This document shows positions 51,980 through 60,780 of a stretch of DNA of 64,000 nucleotides, in pieces. Numbering within the stretch: the stretch's first letter is position 1; every line of letters begins with the position of its first letter. Below the pieces are notes generated by a model. That model was not told where the DNA came from. It ran no database searches and worked only from the letters and a program-made list of their open reading frames with translations. The DNA lies in assembly GCA_023418915.1 (NCBI GenBank), contig JAEZYU010000119.1, positions 1 through 64,000 on the forward strand. Direction: 5' to 3'. A program made the position numbers and the translations under genes. The stretch is from Bacillota bacterium (lineage in GTDB: Bacteria > Bacillota > Clostridia > Acetivibrionales > DTU013).

Positions 51980-54900
51980 ATGAAAAAACTGTTCAATGAC
52001 GGATGGAAATTCACAAAACAGCAGCCGGATACACCTCCGGAGGCATTGGAGCAGAGCGGGGTGATGTGGTCTGATGTCGATCTGCCGCATGATTGGTTGA
52101 TCTATGATACCAACAATCTGTATGAGACCGGTGAGGGATGGTATAAAAAAAGCTTTGCTCCGGGTGACATATCAAACAAAGTCGTCAGCATACGCTTCGA
52201 AGGCGTCTATATGGATACCACGGTTTTCATCAACGGAAGCACAGCAGGCGAGTGGAAGTACGGCTACTCAACCTTCGAATTTGATATAACAGATTACCTG
52301 ATACCAGGTGAAAACGAGATAATGGTCAGGGTGGTCTACCGGAGCCCAAACACCCGGTGGTACTCAGGTGCAGGCATTTACCGCAATGTGTGGCTGATTA
52401 CAACTGAACCGGCTCACTTTGTGCCGGACGGCATCTACATATCAGCTAAAAAGGGAAGCAGCGGCTGGAGCGTGGAAATCGAATCCGAGGTCACAGACCG
52501 GTCTGGTAAGTGCAGTAATGCTGTTATAAAGCATTCCCTGATCAATTGCAGCGGTGATGTTACAGCCGTATGTGAACAGGATATCGCTCTGGACAGCAGG
52601 ACAGCCATAGGCCGGCAGACGCTTTTTGTTGATGAGCCGCATTTATGGAGCATTGAAGATCCTTTTTTATATAAGATCAAATCTGAATTGATCATAGATG
52701 GAGCGGTAACAGATACGGCTATACAAAATTTCGGATTCAGGACGCTCTGCTTTGACTGCAGCAAAGGTTTCTTCCTCAATGATGTCCATGTCAAGCTCCA
52801 TGGAGTGTGTATGCACCATGATCTGGGAGCATTGGGCGCAGCTGTGAACAGGACGGCTCTGAAACGTCAGTTTGATATCCTCAAGGAGATGGGAGTAAAT
52901 TCTATAAGGACCTCGCATAATATGCCATCGGTGGAATTGATGGACCTGGCCGATGAGACTGGCATACTGATAGTATCTGAAGCTTTCGATATGTGGGAGA
53001 GGAAAAAGACTGAATACGACTATGCCAGATTTTTCGGACAGTGGTGTGAGAAGGATGTGGCCAGCTGGATCAGAAGGGACAGGAACCGTCCGAGCATCAT
53101 TATGTGGAGTATAGGTAATGAGATATATGATACGCATGCGGACGAAAGAGGGCTGGAGGTAACAAAGATGCTTCGTGACCTTGTGCTAAGGCACGATCCG
53201 AAGCAGAATGGTTATGTAACGATAGGCTCCAATTATATGAGGTGGGAAAATGCGCAGCGGTGTGCGGAGGAACTGCCGGTGGCAGGATATAATTATGCGG
53301 AATCGCTGTATCATGAGCACCATAAAAAGTATCCGCACTGGGTCATTTATGGCAGTGAAACCGCATCGACCATACAAAGCAGGGGGATCTACCATTTTCC
53401 TGCCGGTATGACAGTGATGACCCATGAAGACGAGCAATGCTCCTCTTTGGACAACTGTACTACAGGCTGGGGGGCAAAAAATACCCAGTATAATATAATC
53501 GAAGACAGAGATGCCCAATTCTGTCTGGGTCAGTATGTATGGTCCGGCTTTGACTATATCGGCGAGCCTACACCTTATTTTACAAAAAATTCATACTTCG
53601 GACAGATCGATACTGCAGGGTTCAGAAAGGATTCCTTTTACCTCTATCAGGCGGAGTGGACAGACTATAAGAAGCATCCGATGGTCCATATACTGCCGTA
53701 CTGGGACTTTAATGAGGGTCAGATGATCGATATCAGGATTTATTCAAATGCACCCAAAACAGAGTTGTTTGTTAATAATGAATCAATGGGTGTTTATCAG
53801 ATAGATCACGAAAACGGCAGACAGCTGAGCGGCGAATGGAGGATACCTTATCGCAGCGGTGTAATAAAGGCGGTTGCATTTGATGAGAATGACAGCATCA
53901 TCGCAGTCGATACCCAAAGCTCATTCGGCGATGCCGCCAGGATAGTTCTGAAACCTGATAAAAGCAGTTTGAGAGCGGATGGATTTGATATGATCTTCGT
54001 TGAGATATCTATGGCGGACAGCGAAGACATCCCGGTCGCCAATGCCAACAACCGTGTGGAGGTCGAGGTCAGCGGAGCCGGTCGTTTGGTCGGTCTGGAC
54101 AATGGAGACAGTACAGACTATGATCAGTACAAGGGGACCAGCAGGCGTCTTTTTTCAGGCAAGCTGCTGGCAATGGTAGCTGCACGGCAGGAACCTGGCG
54201 AGATAAGGTTCTGTGTTTCGTCGCTGGGGTTAGCGTCGGAGGAGATGACTTTCCAGGCACTGCCCTGTGAAAGGACCGAAGGTATATCTGCTTTGACTGA
54301 GAATACTAAATCCCTGCCTAATGATGAGATCCCAATAAGAAAGATCGTACTGACAAATCACGGGTCGAAACACCTTGATAAGAAAAATCCAACAACCAGG
54401 GTAAGTGCCGCATTGCTGCCGGAAAACACGACGTATGACGATATCGAATGGAAGGCTGTGACAGTAAGCGGGATCATCACTAATATAGCGAAAGTCGAAT
54501 TGGATGGCACCGAAGCTTTGATAACCGCACTCGGAGACGGAGAGTTCCGACTTCGCTGCACTGCCCGGAATGGGTGTAAGACGCCGCAGGTCATATCAGA
54601 ACTTGAATTCGAGATCAGTGGCCTGGGTGAGGCTGTTATTGATCCGTACCGCTTCGTGTCAGCGGGTTTGCACAATGCCGGCAGCAAGAAATTGCAAAGC
54701 GGACTGCAGGGCGGAGTGCAGACATCCGGGATCGGGCTGGAATATGTCGGCTTCAAAGGCCTGGATTTTGGCGACTATGGATCGGACGAGATAACGATAC
54801 CGATATATTTTTTGAGCGATGATCCTACACCGATCGAAATATGGGAAGGTATACCCGGAGATAAGGATGCTGTGCTGCTCCTTGAGACTGTTTACCATAA

Positions 54901-55396
54901 GAAGTGTGTCTACATCACATATCAGCCGGAAACCTACAAGCTTCCCAGAAGATTGAGGGGACTCACCACGCTGTGTATCGGTGCAAAGGACAAAGTGAAT
55001 ATTCAGGGCTTTAGGTTCACGCATTTTAAAAAGGCATATTCTAAGCTTTATGCAATTGAAAACACCAGGATATACGGTGATTCTTACAGTATCACCAAGG
55101 ATGCAATAGAGAAGATAGGCAATAATGTCGCTCTGGAATTCGAGCAGATGGATTTTGACCGTGAGGGCTTTAAAAAGCTGGAGATATGCGGAAGATCACG
55201 TAATGACATAAACACTGTCAACATACATTTTGCAAACGATGACGAGGATATTATTCAGATAGTCGAAATACCATATTCAGATGATTACATAGAGCACGAA
55301 TTTCTTGTGGAGAGCATATCCGGAAACAGGAAGGTAAGCTTCATGTTCATGCCCGGAAGCAATTTTGATTTCAAATGGTTCAGGTTCATAAAGTAA
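51980..55396 (+). CDS. GH2 beta-galactosidase-type enzyme
   Basis: 1138 aa, cytoplasmic (no signal peptide). ATG 51980 follows GGGGAGA. GH2 layout: sugar-binding jelly roll (GEGWYKKSF, NPNTRWYSGAGIYRNVWL-like), an Ig-like domain, then the TIM barrel with acid/base Glu381 (WSIGNEIYD) and nucleophile Glu460 (YGSETAS). The C-terminal 500 residues add Ig-like domains and a carbohydrate-binding-like end (LRGLTTLCIGAKDKVN; WFRFIK). Substrate may be a beta-galactoside, beta-glucuronide or beta-arabinoside. Followed by the alpha-galactosidase gene on the same strand. Confidence 0.92.
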   Translation: MKKLFNDGWKFTKQQPDTPPEALEQSGVMWSDVDLPHDWLIYDTNNLYETGEGWYKKSFAPGDISNKVVSIRFEGVYMDTTVFINGSTAGEWKYGYSTFEFDITDYLIPGENEIMVRVVYRSPNTRWYSGAGIYRNVWLITTEPAHFVPDGIYISAKKGSSGWSVEIESEVTDRSGKCSNAVIKHSLINCSGDVTAVCEQDIALDSRTAIGRQTLFVDEPHLWSIEDPFLYKIKSELIIDGAVTDTAIQNFGFRTLCFDCSKGFFLNDVHVKLHGVCMHHDLGALGAAVNRTALKRQFDILKEMGVNSIRTSHNMPSVELMDLADETGILIVSEAFDMWERKKTEYDYARFFGQWCEKDVASWIRRDRNRPSIIMWSIGNEIYDTHADERGLEVTKMLRDLVLRHDPKQNGYVTIGSNYMRWENAQRCAEELPVAGYNYAESLYHEHHKKYPHWVIYGSETASTIQSRGIYHFPAGMTVMTHEDEQCSSLDNCTTGWGAKNTQYNIIEDRDAQFCLGQYVWSGFDYIGEPTPYFTKNSYFGQIDTAGFRKDSFYLYQAEWTDYKKHPMVHILPYWDFNEGQMIDIRIYSNAPKTELFVNNESMGVYQIDHENGRQLSGEWRIPYRSGVIKAVAFDENDSIIAVDTQSSFGDAARIVLKPDKSSLRADGFDMIFVEISMADSEDIPVANANNRVEVEVSGAGRLVGLDNGDSTDYDQYKGTSRRLFSGKLLAMVAARQEPGEIRFCVSSLGLASEEMTFQALPCERTEGISALTENTKSLPNDEIPIRKIVLTNHGSKHLDKKNPTTRVSAALLPENTTYDDIEWKAVTVSGIITNIAKVELDGTEALITALGDGEFRLRCTARNGCKTPQVISELEFEISGLGEAVIDPYRFVSAGLHNAGSKKLQSGLQGGVQTSGIGLEYVGFKGLDFGDYGSDEITIPIYFLSDDPTPIEIWEGIPGDKDAVLLLETVYHKKCVYITYQPETYKLPRRLRGLTTLCIGAKDKVNIQGFRFTHFKKAYSKLYAIENTRIYGDSYSITKDAIEKIGNNVALEFEQMDFDREGFKKLEICGRSRNDINTVNIHFANDDEDIIQIVEIPYSDDYIEHEFLVESISGNRKVSFMFMPGSNFDFKWFRFIK

Positions 55397-55611
55397 GGTA
55401 TATTGGTATCATGGGGTAAGCGTATTCGGTTATATAAAGTAAAGTATATCGGGTTATTGATTTTTGGCATGTTGGTTTCTATATAGAATAGTGTATTCTA
55501 TTTCATGTATAGATTTCAATAAAGTCAGTTAATATGAAGATGAAGAGCGGGATAGCTGGCTAGAGAGTGCCGGGTATCATTATCAAGCAAAAGCGAACTT
55601 GGGAGGCTGCT

Positions 55612-56919
55612 ATGAATAAAAATGGTTTTGCACTAACTCCGCCAATGGGATGGAACAGCTATGATTATTATGACACTACTGTTACCGAAGACCAAATAAA
55701 AGCAAACGCTAAGGTCATGTCCGAACGCCTTAAGCAATATGGCTGGGAATATATCGTTGTCGACATCGAGTGGTATGCATATAATGCCGGCTCTGAGAGG
55801 GACAGATTTCAGTATATACCGTTTGGAAGGGTAGAGATCGATGAATACTCAAGGTTGCTTCCCTGTCCTGAACGTTTTCCTTCGTCTGAGGGAGGACTCG
55901 GCTTCAAACCGCTGGCAGATTATATACACAGTCTGGGGCTTAAGTTTGGGATACATATTATGCGCGGTATACCGAGAATTGCAGCTCATAATCATATGAG
56001 GGTGAAGGGGACTGACGCAATGGCTGGTGAAATAGCTGATCCGTACTCTATTTGTCACTGGAACCCGGATATGTATGGATTGAACGTGGAAAGAGACGGA
56101 GCGCAGCAGTATTATGACTCGCTGTTTGAACTATATGCAAAGTGGGGTGTTGACTTTGTCAAGTGTGACGATATTTGCAGACGCGATATGCCGTCTGCCA
56201 AAAGAGAGACAGAGATGCTCCATCACGCTATAGTGAATTGCGGGCGGCCGATCGTGCTGAGCCTGTCACCCGGACCTGCACTGGTCGATCAGGCCTGGCA
56301 CTATCAAAGGTATGCGAACATGTGGAGGATAACGGATGATTTCTGGGACAACTGGCCGCTGCTTGTGAATATGTTCGAGCGGTGCGAAATGTGGCAGGAT
56401 CATGTATCGCAGGGGTGCTGGCCGGATTGTGACATGCTTCCGCTGGGATACATAGGAAAGGGTTTTGGGCAGGAGCGGTATACCAGGTTTACCAGGGATG
56501 AGCAGATTACAATGATGACGCTGTGGTGTCTGTTCAGGTCGCCCTTGATGCTTGGAGCCGAGCTGACAAAGCTCGACGAATGGACCGAAGGCATTATTAC
56601 AAACAGCAGCGTGCTTAGGCTTTTGTTCCATTCATGTTGCGCAAGGCAGATCACAAGAGACAATCATCAAGCCGCATGGGTCTGTGAGGATACGGATGGA
56701 GAGAGCTCTTATCTGGCTGTATTCAATCTGGATGATGAAGAGCGCTGCATCACTGTATCTTCTGAAGAAGTGGAAATGGCGGGTATAAGCACATTTAGCA
56801 ATAAGAGATTTAGAGAATTATGGAGCGGCGATATCATAACGGGTGCCGGCGGCAGCAGCTTTGAAACTGTGGTACCGGCTCATGGAGCTAAGCTTTTCAA
56901 GTTTGAACTGCCGCAGTGA
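55612..56919 (+). CDS. GH27 alpha-galactosidase (or beta-L-arabinopyranosidase)
   Basis: 435 aa from ATG 55612 (GGGAGG upstream). Retaining enzyme with the GH27 start LTPPMGWNSYDYYDTTVTE, nucleophile Asp186 in FVKCDD and acid/base Asp in RITDDFWDNW. The C-terminal beta-sandwich ends the protein. No signal peptide, so it acts on imported sugars such as raffinose-type or galactomannan fragments. The motif DIEWY in place of the usual DDCW is a feature of a GH27 subgroup of unclear preference. Confidence 0.9.
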   Translation: MNKNGFALTPPMGWNSYDYYDTTVTEDQIKANAKVMSERLKQYGWEYIVVDIEWYAYNAGSERDRFQYIPFGRVEIDEYSRLLPCPERFPSSEGGLGFKPLADYIHSLGLKFGIHIMRGIPRIAAHNHMRVKGTDAMAGEIADPYSICHWNPDMYGLNVERDGAQQYYDSLFELYAKWGVDFVKCDDICRRDMPSAKRETEMLHHAIVNCGRPIVLSLSPGPALVDQAWHYQRYANMWRITDDFWDNWPLLVNMFERCEMWQDHVSQGCWPDCDMLPLGYIGKGFGQERYTRFTRDEQITMMTLWCLFRSPLMLGAELTKLDEWTEGIITNSSVLRLLFHSCCARQITRDNHQAAWVCEDTDGESSYLAVFNLDDEERCITVSSEEVEMAGISTFSNKRFRELWSGDIITGAGGSSFETVVPAHGAKLFKFELPQ

Positions 56920-57125
56920 TGCTATTTCAGGCCGGATTGATACTGCTTTTGTACAGATCGATGATGATCTGGTTCATTTGGGACAGGTGAGGCTGGATTG
57001 TACAATATTACGAGAAGGCAGAAATATCTCGGTTCAATAAAAATACACTCCAGACGATTGGTTTCTCCTCTGATTGAGTGATTGAATTGATGATTTATAT
57101 ATTATTTGAATAGGGAGTTGATAGT

Positions 57126-58301
57126 ATGTTCGGCAATTCCGAGAGCATCTTTTTGAGGAAAGCAGTGAGAAAGGAAATAGACTGCGGAGGCATAGCAGGT
57201 GCGAACCTATTGGTAATGCACAAGGGGAAAGAGGTCTTCTATCACGATGATGGCTTTGCTGACATAGAAAAAAGGCTTCCGATAAAAAGGGACACGATCT
57301 TCAGATTGTATTCAATGACAAAGCCGGTCACGGCAGCAGCGGTGATGATACTGCTGGAACGGGGAGAACTTGATCTTTATGAGCCGGTGAGTAAATTCCT
57401 TGACGGCTTCAGTGCCCAGATGGTCTGTAAGGATAGTAATCTGGTACCTGCCGAGAGGGAAGTGAATATAAAGGATCTGCTTTCCATGACGTCCGGATTG
57501 GTGTACCCTGATTCTGACATGGCCGGGCAGCAGGTCGGAATACTGTTTCAGTCACTTGATAGCAGACTGACAGGCGATGATCCCATTGGAACTATTGAAG
57601 CTATGAACATGCTCGGCAAATGCCCGTTGGCTTTCCAGCCCGGAACATCGTGGCGGTACGGTACATCGGCAGATGTGCTTGGAGCTGTGGTAGAGATCGT
57701 CAGCGGCATGCGATTCGGAGAGTTTCTCGAGAATGAGATATTCAGGCCTCTGGGAATGAAGGATACTGCCTTCTGGGTGCCGGCTGCGAAAAGAGACCGT
57801 CTGGCCAATGCTTATGCAGCCGACGGAAAGGGAGGTCTGGAGCTTTATACCGGTAATAATCTTGCGGTCATCAGCAGTATGGACAGAGTCCCTGCGTTTG
57901 AATCCGGAGGTGCCGGACTGGCTTCCACGATAGATGATTACGCCAGATTTGCTTCGATGCTGATGAATGAGGGCGAACTGGACGGAGTGCGGATACTATG
58001 GCCAAAAACAGTCAGGTATTTGTCTTCTGCAATGTTAAATGAAGTGCAGCAGAAGGGTTTCGACACATGGTTGAGTCTTTGCGGGCACAGCTATGGCAAT
58101 TTGATGAGAGTTATGACTGAATGCAGCCGGGCAGGCATTGTGGGAAGCCCGGGAGAATATGGCTGGGACGGCTGGCTGGGTGCGTATTTCTGCAATTGTC
58201 CAAAGGACGATCTGACGTTCCTTTTTATGATGCAAAGGACAGATGCAGGCACGACTGCTCTGACCAGGAAACTGAGGAATATTATACTGAGTTCGATTTG
58301 A
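57126..58301 (+). CDS. Cytoplasmic serine hydrolase of the beta-lactamase family
   Basis: 391 aa from ATG 57126 (GGGAGTTG upstream), no signal peptide. SxxK motif SMTKP (in FRLYSMTKPVTAAAVMIL), Tyr in WRYGTSADVLGAVVE, and a C-terminal HxG-like region. It resembles class C beta-lactamase-like esterases such as EstB or LovD types. Its place beside glycosidases suggests a carbohydrate esterase role, but this is inferred. Distinct from the membrane-tailed homologue at 28803. Confidence 0.85.
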   Translation: MFGNSESIFLRKAVRKEIDCGGIAGANLLVMHKGKEVFYHDDGFADIEKRLPIKRDTIFRLYSMTKPVTAAAVMILLERGELDLYEPVSKFLDGFSAQMVCKDSNLVPAEREVNIKDLLSMTSGLVYPDSDMAGQQVGILFQSLDSRLTGDDPIGTIEAMNMLGKCPLAFQPGTSWRYGTSADVLGAVVEIVSGMRFGEFLENEIFRPLGMKDTAFWVPAAKRDRLANAYAADGKGGLELYTGNNLAVISSMDRVPAFESGGAGLASTIDDYARFASMLMNEGELDGVRILWPKTVRYLSSAMLNEVQQKGFDTWLSLCGHSYGNLMRVMTECSRAGIVGSPGEYGWDGWLGAYFCNCPKDDLTFLFMMQRTDAGTTALTRKLRNIILSSI

Positions 58302-58350
58302 CTGCTGAGTCAAATGATGAATGCTAAATAAATCCTAATCCGACTTGCTA

Positions 58351-58482
58351 AGTGGACAAAATTTCAAGTATAGGCCGATTTATTTGACATAATCTTATAT
58401 AGAGTTTGATTATTGTTCAAAAAAACAGTTATTGTCCACATTTAGCTGTGGAATTTGTCCTATACCTGAAATTTTGTCCACT
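58351..58482. repeat. Inverted-repeat (MITE-like) element with related ends
   Basis: AGTGGACAAAATTTCA at 58351 is repeated as a perfect inverted copy at 58467-58482, and pairing continues (AGTATAGG/GGTATAGG) for 24 bp in all. The internal 80 bp has no frame. The ends match those of the element at 25407 (TGGACAAAA.TT, then AGTAT.GG). No obvious target duplication was seen. Confidence 0.65.
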
Positions 58483-58541
58483 CCGTCATTTTCAACTTAG
58501 GTCGTGAATTAGTCGTGAATGTGCAATGAGCGGATTGTGAG

Positions 58542-58643
58542 GTGAGCCGTGAGAGTAGCAGTATGTGAGCCTTGAGAGCAGCAGTATGTGAGTTGTGAGA
58601 GTAGCAGTATGTGAGCCGTGAGAGTAGCAGTATGTGAGTCGTG
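58542..58643 (+). repeat. 23-bp tandem repeat, 4.4 copies
   Basis: GTGAGCCGTGAGAGTAGCAG plus TAT is repeated at 58542, 58565, 58588 and 58611 with a partial fifth copy, 60 bp after the inverted-repeat element. Non-coding on the plus strand; copies differ at one to three positions. Confidence 0.88.
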
Positions 58644-58808
58644 CTATAAAGATTGACAAAAAGTTGACAATGTAGTAGGCTATATATGCTGAGTCCTGAG
58701 AATTGCCTTTGGATGAAGCAAAATATGAACAATTTAAAATAAATCAGTAACTGACGCCAAATACAGGGCTAAAGCGAGGCGGTTCTCGCAAAAAGCAGCA
58801 AAGGTTGA

Positions 58809-58850
58809 GGAAATTTTCAAAGATGAAAATTTCTTTAGAACTGATGTTAT
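58809..58850 (+). repeat. Dispersed element, degenerate copy
   Basis: GGAAATTTTC, then GAAAATTTC, then TTTAGAACTGATGTTATGA. Both arms can be recognised but the core has drifted. A separate hairpin follows (GAAAGGCAC with GTGCGCCTTTC, 58856-58899). Confidence 0.4.
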
Positions 58851-58955
58851 GAGGCGAAAGGCACAGCGATCATATATCGATACGTAAATCGTGCGCCTTT
58901 CCGGGCGCATTTTTGTTGTGAGAAAAAAGAGGGCTTCGGCCTCTCCGGACTGTTA

Positions 58956-59057
58956 ATGGATGGAGTTGGGTGCGACTGGGATAAGGTGAGTATGGTGAAG
59001 GACAAGCTGGCTGCGGAAATTGACAAGGTATATGTGAAGATGGAAGAAGCAAGGTGA
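58956..59057 (+). CDS. Possible 33-residue protein
   Basis: ATG 58956 opens a short frame (MDGVGCDWDKV, ending KDKLAAEIDKVYVKMEEAR) with a helical, charged end. There is no good ribosome binding site. It may be the remnant of a longer gene. No family recognised. Confidence 0.25.
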   Translation: MDGVGCDWDKVSMVKDKLAAEIDKVYVKMEEAR

Positions 59058-59147
59058 GATGTGGATGGAGTCTTGTGCAGTGATAGGAAGAGGTAATCCG
59101 GTGATTGTCATGGTAAGTGAATCAAATAGATCTGGAGGTGCAGATGC

Positions 59148-59435
59148 ATGGAAACAAGAGTAGCAATTATAGGGATAATTGTAGAGGATCGTGATTCGAC
59201 AGATAAGCTCAATGCGATCCTGCATGAGTATGGCAGCTATATAATAGGCAGGATGGGCTTGCCTTACAGAGAAAGAGGAATTAGCGTTATCAGTATTGCA
59301 ATTGACGCTCCCAACGATATAATAAGCGCACTGTCAGGTAAAATAGGAAAGCTTGCCGGCGTAAGCGCAAAGGCTGCTTATTCAAAGGTATCGTTCAGAA
59401 CAGATGATGGGGTAGATAATGAAACAGCTCATTGA
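59148..59435 (+). CDS. TM1266-type iron-only hydrogenase system regulator
   Basis: 95 aa from ATG 59148 (GGAGGT upstream). Small ACT/NikR-C-like fold: METRVAIIGIIVEDRD, YGSYIIGRMGLPYRERGISV and a last strand before a short tail. Proteins of this group (TM1266 type) are found next to [FeFe]-hydrogenase maturases, as here. It lacks a DNA-binding domain, so regulation would be indirect. Its stop overlaps the hydE start by 17 bp. Confidence 0.8.
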   Translation: METRVAIIGIIVEDRDSTDKLNAILHEYGSYIIGRMGLPYRERGISVISIAIDAPNDIISALSGKIGKLAGVSAKAAYSKVSFRTDDGVDNETAH

Positions 59436-60561
59436 TAAGCTTTATCACACTGGCGAGCTTACGCCGGATGAATACAGGACATTGATAGACAACCGCAATA
59501 GTGAGATTTATGAGTATTTGTCCCAGAAAGCAAGAGATGTTACTACGGAAAATTACGGATATGATGTGTACATCAGAGGGCTTATTGAGTTTACAAATTA
59601 TTGCAGAAACGACTGTTTCTATTGTGGCATCCGTAAAAGCAATAGCAGTGCAGATCGTTATCGGCTGAGTGACCGGGAGATAATGAAATGCTGCGAAACG
59701 GGGTATAGCCTCGGCTTCAGGACTTTTGTGCTTCAGGGAGGTGAAGATGGGTACTATACGGATGAGAGGATCGTCCGAATAATCCATTCCATAAAGAATG
59801 CATTTTCTGACTGTGCCGTCACGCTTTCGATCGGAGAAAGAAGTTATGATGCATACAAGGCTTTTTATAATGCCGGTGCAGATCGGTATCTGCTGCGTCA
59901 TGAAACAGCAAATGAAGAGCACTATGCCAAACTCCATCCGCCGAGGATGTCGCTTCAAAACAGAAAAAAGTGCCTGTATGACCTTAAGGAAATAGGATAC
60001 CAGGTAGGATGCGGAATCATGGTGGGTTCTCCATATCAAACAACAGACCATATTGTAGAAGACCTGTTGTTTATGAAGGAGCTTGGACCTCATATGGTCG
60101 GTATTGGGCCGTTTATTCCCCACCACAGTACGCAATTTGCAGGTATGAAGGGCGGAACGCTGGAAATGACACTATTTTTACTTGCGATCATCAGACTGAT
60201 GCTTCCTGAGGTTTTATTGCCCGCTACTACTGCGCTTGGTACTATTCATCGAGAAGGACGAGAAATGGGTATCCTTGCAGGTGCCAACGTCGTTATGCCT
60301 AATTTGTCACCAATAGGTGTCAGACAGAAATATTTGCTTTATGACAATAAGATCTGCACAGGGGATGAAGCGGCGGAATGCCGATACTGTCTTGAAAAAA
60401 GGATCGAGAGTATCGGTTACCACATAGCCGTATCCCGGGGAGATCACATAGCCGTATCCCGGGGAGATCACATAGCCGTATCCCGGGGAGATCACATAGC
60501 CATGACCCGGGGAGATCACATAGCCATGACCCGGAAAGACGGTACAGCCGCACTCCGGTAA
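59419..60561 (+). CDS. hydE: [FeFe]-hydrogenase maturase HydE (radical SAM)
   Basis: Radical SAM enzyme of H-cluster assembly, 380 aa. The 4Fe-4S/SAM motif is Cys62-x3-Cys66-x2-Cys69 (YCRNDCFYCGIR), then FVLQGGEDG and the barrel segments GVGIGPFIPH-like, LPATTALG and GANVVMPNLSP, as in HydE. The last 45 residues carry five 8-residue repeats (GDHIAVSR/GDHIAMTR) that are not part of the family. The usual C-terminus seems to end near residue 333. Co-expressed with the upstream regulator. Confidence 0.94.
   Translation: MKQLIDKLYHTGELTPDEYRTLIDNRNSEIYEYLSQKARDVTTENYGYDVYIRGLIEFTNYCRNDCFYCGIRKSNSSADRYRLSDREIMKCCETGYSLGFRTFVLQGGEDGYYTDERIVRIIHSIKNAFSDCAVTLSIGERSYDAYKAFYNAGADRYLLRHETANEEHYAKLHPPRMSLQNRKKCLYDLKEIGYQVGCGIMVGSPYQTTDHIVEDLLFMKELGPHMVGIGPFIPHHSTQFAGMKGGTLEMTLFLLAIIRLMLPEVLLPATTALGTIHREGREMGILAGANVVMPNLSPIGVRQKYLLYDNKICTGDEAAECRYCLEKRIESIGYHIAVSRGDHIAVSRGDHIAVSRGDHIAMTRGDHIAMTRKDGTAALR
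60421..60540 (+). repeat. 24-bp in-frame tandem repeat at the hydE 3' end
   Basis: Five units of CACATAGCCGTATCCCGGGG plus AGAT start at 60421, 60445, 60469, 60493 and 60517. The first three are identical; units 4 and 5 carry CATGACC instead of CGTATCC. They code HIAVSRGD/HIAMTRGD and extend the protein before its stop. Confidence 0.93.
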
Positions 60562-60780
60562 AAACAGAGTATGTGACATGGAGAGACCGTACAGCGGTAC
60601 CACTGAGAGTTTACAAAATATTTCATGGAGGTACTGTTTAGGCGTTTTCCGCAGAACACAAATCGATCCTTTGAAAAACCGGTCTGACGACCGATTCCAT
60701 CAGGGTCCCAAATACTGAAGGGAAAGATCGTCCCGACAACTTGGAGGGGCATCTGACCCGAATAAGAGAGGGGTTTTATC
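60562..60780 (+). other. hydG leader with hairpin potential
   Basis: The 219 bp between hydE and hydG hold no gene. CCGGTC-TGAC-GACCG (near 60680) and GGGTC/GACCC (60703 and 60757) can pair, and AGAGAGGGG precedes the hydG start. It does not match any riboswitch consensus I know. Confidence 0.4.

Noticed and set aside
60421..60540. Second CRISPR-like repeat block
   Set aside because: The 24-bp units are contiguous, in frame and code part of HydE.
60562..60780. Riboswitch (TPP, SAM, cobalamin or c-di-GMP) before hydG
   Set aside because: A CTGAG-like string occurs, but the conserved cores of these classes are absent.
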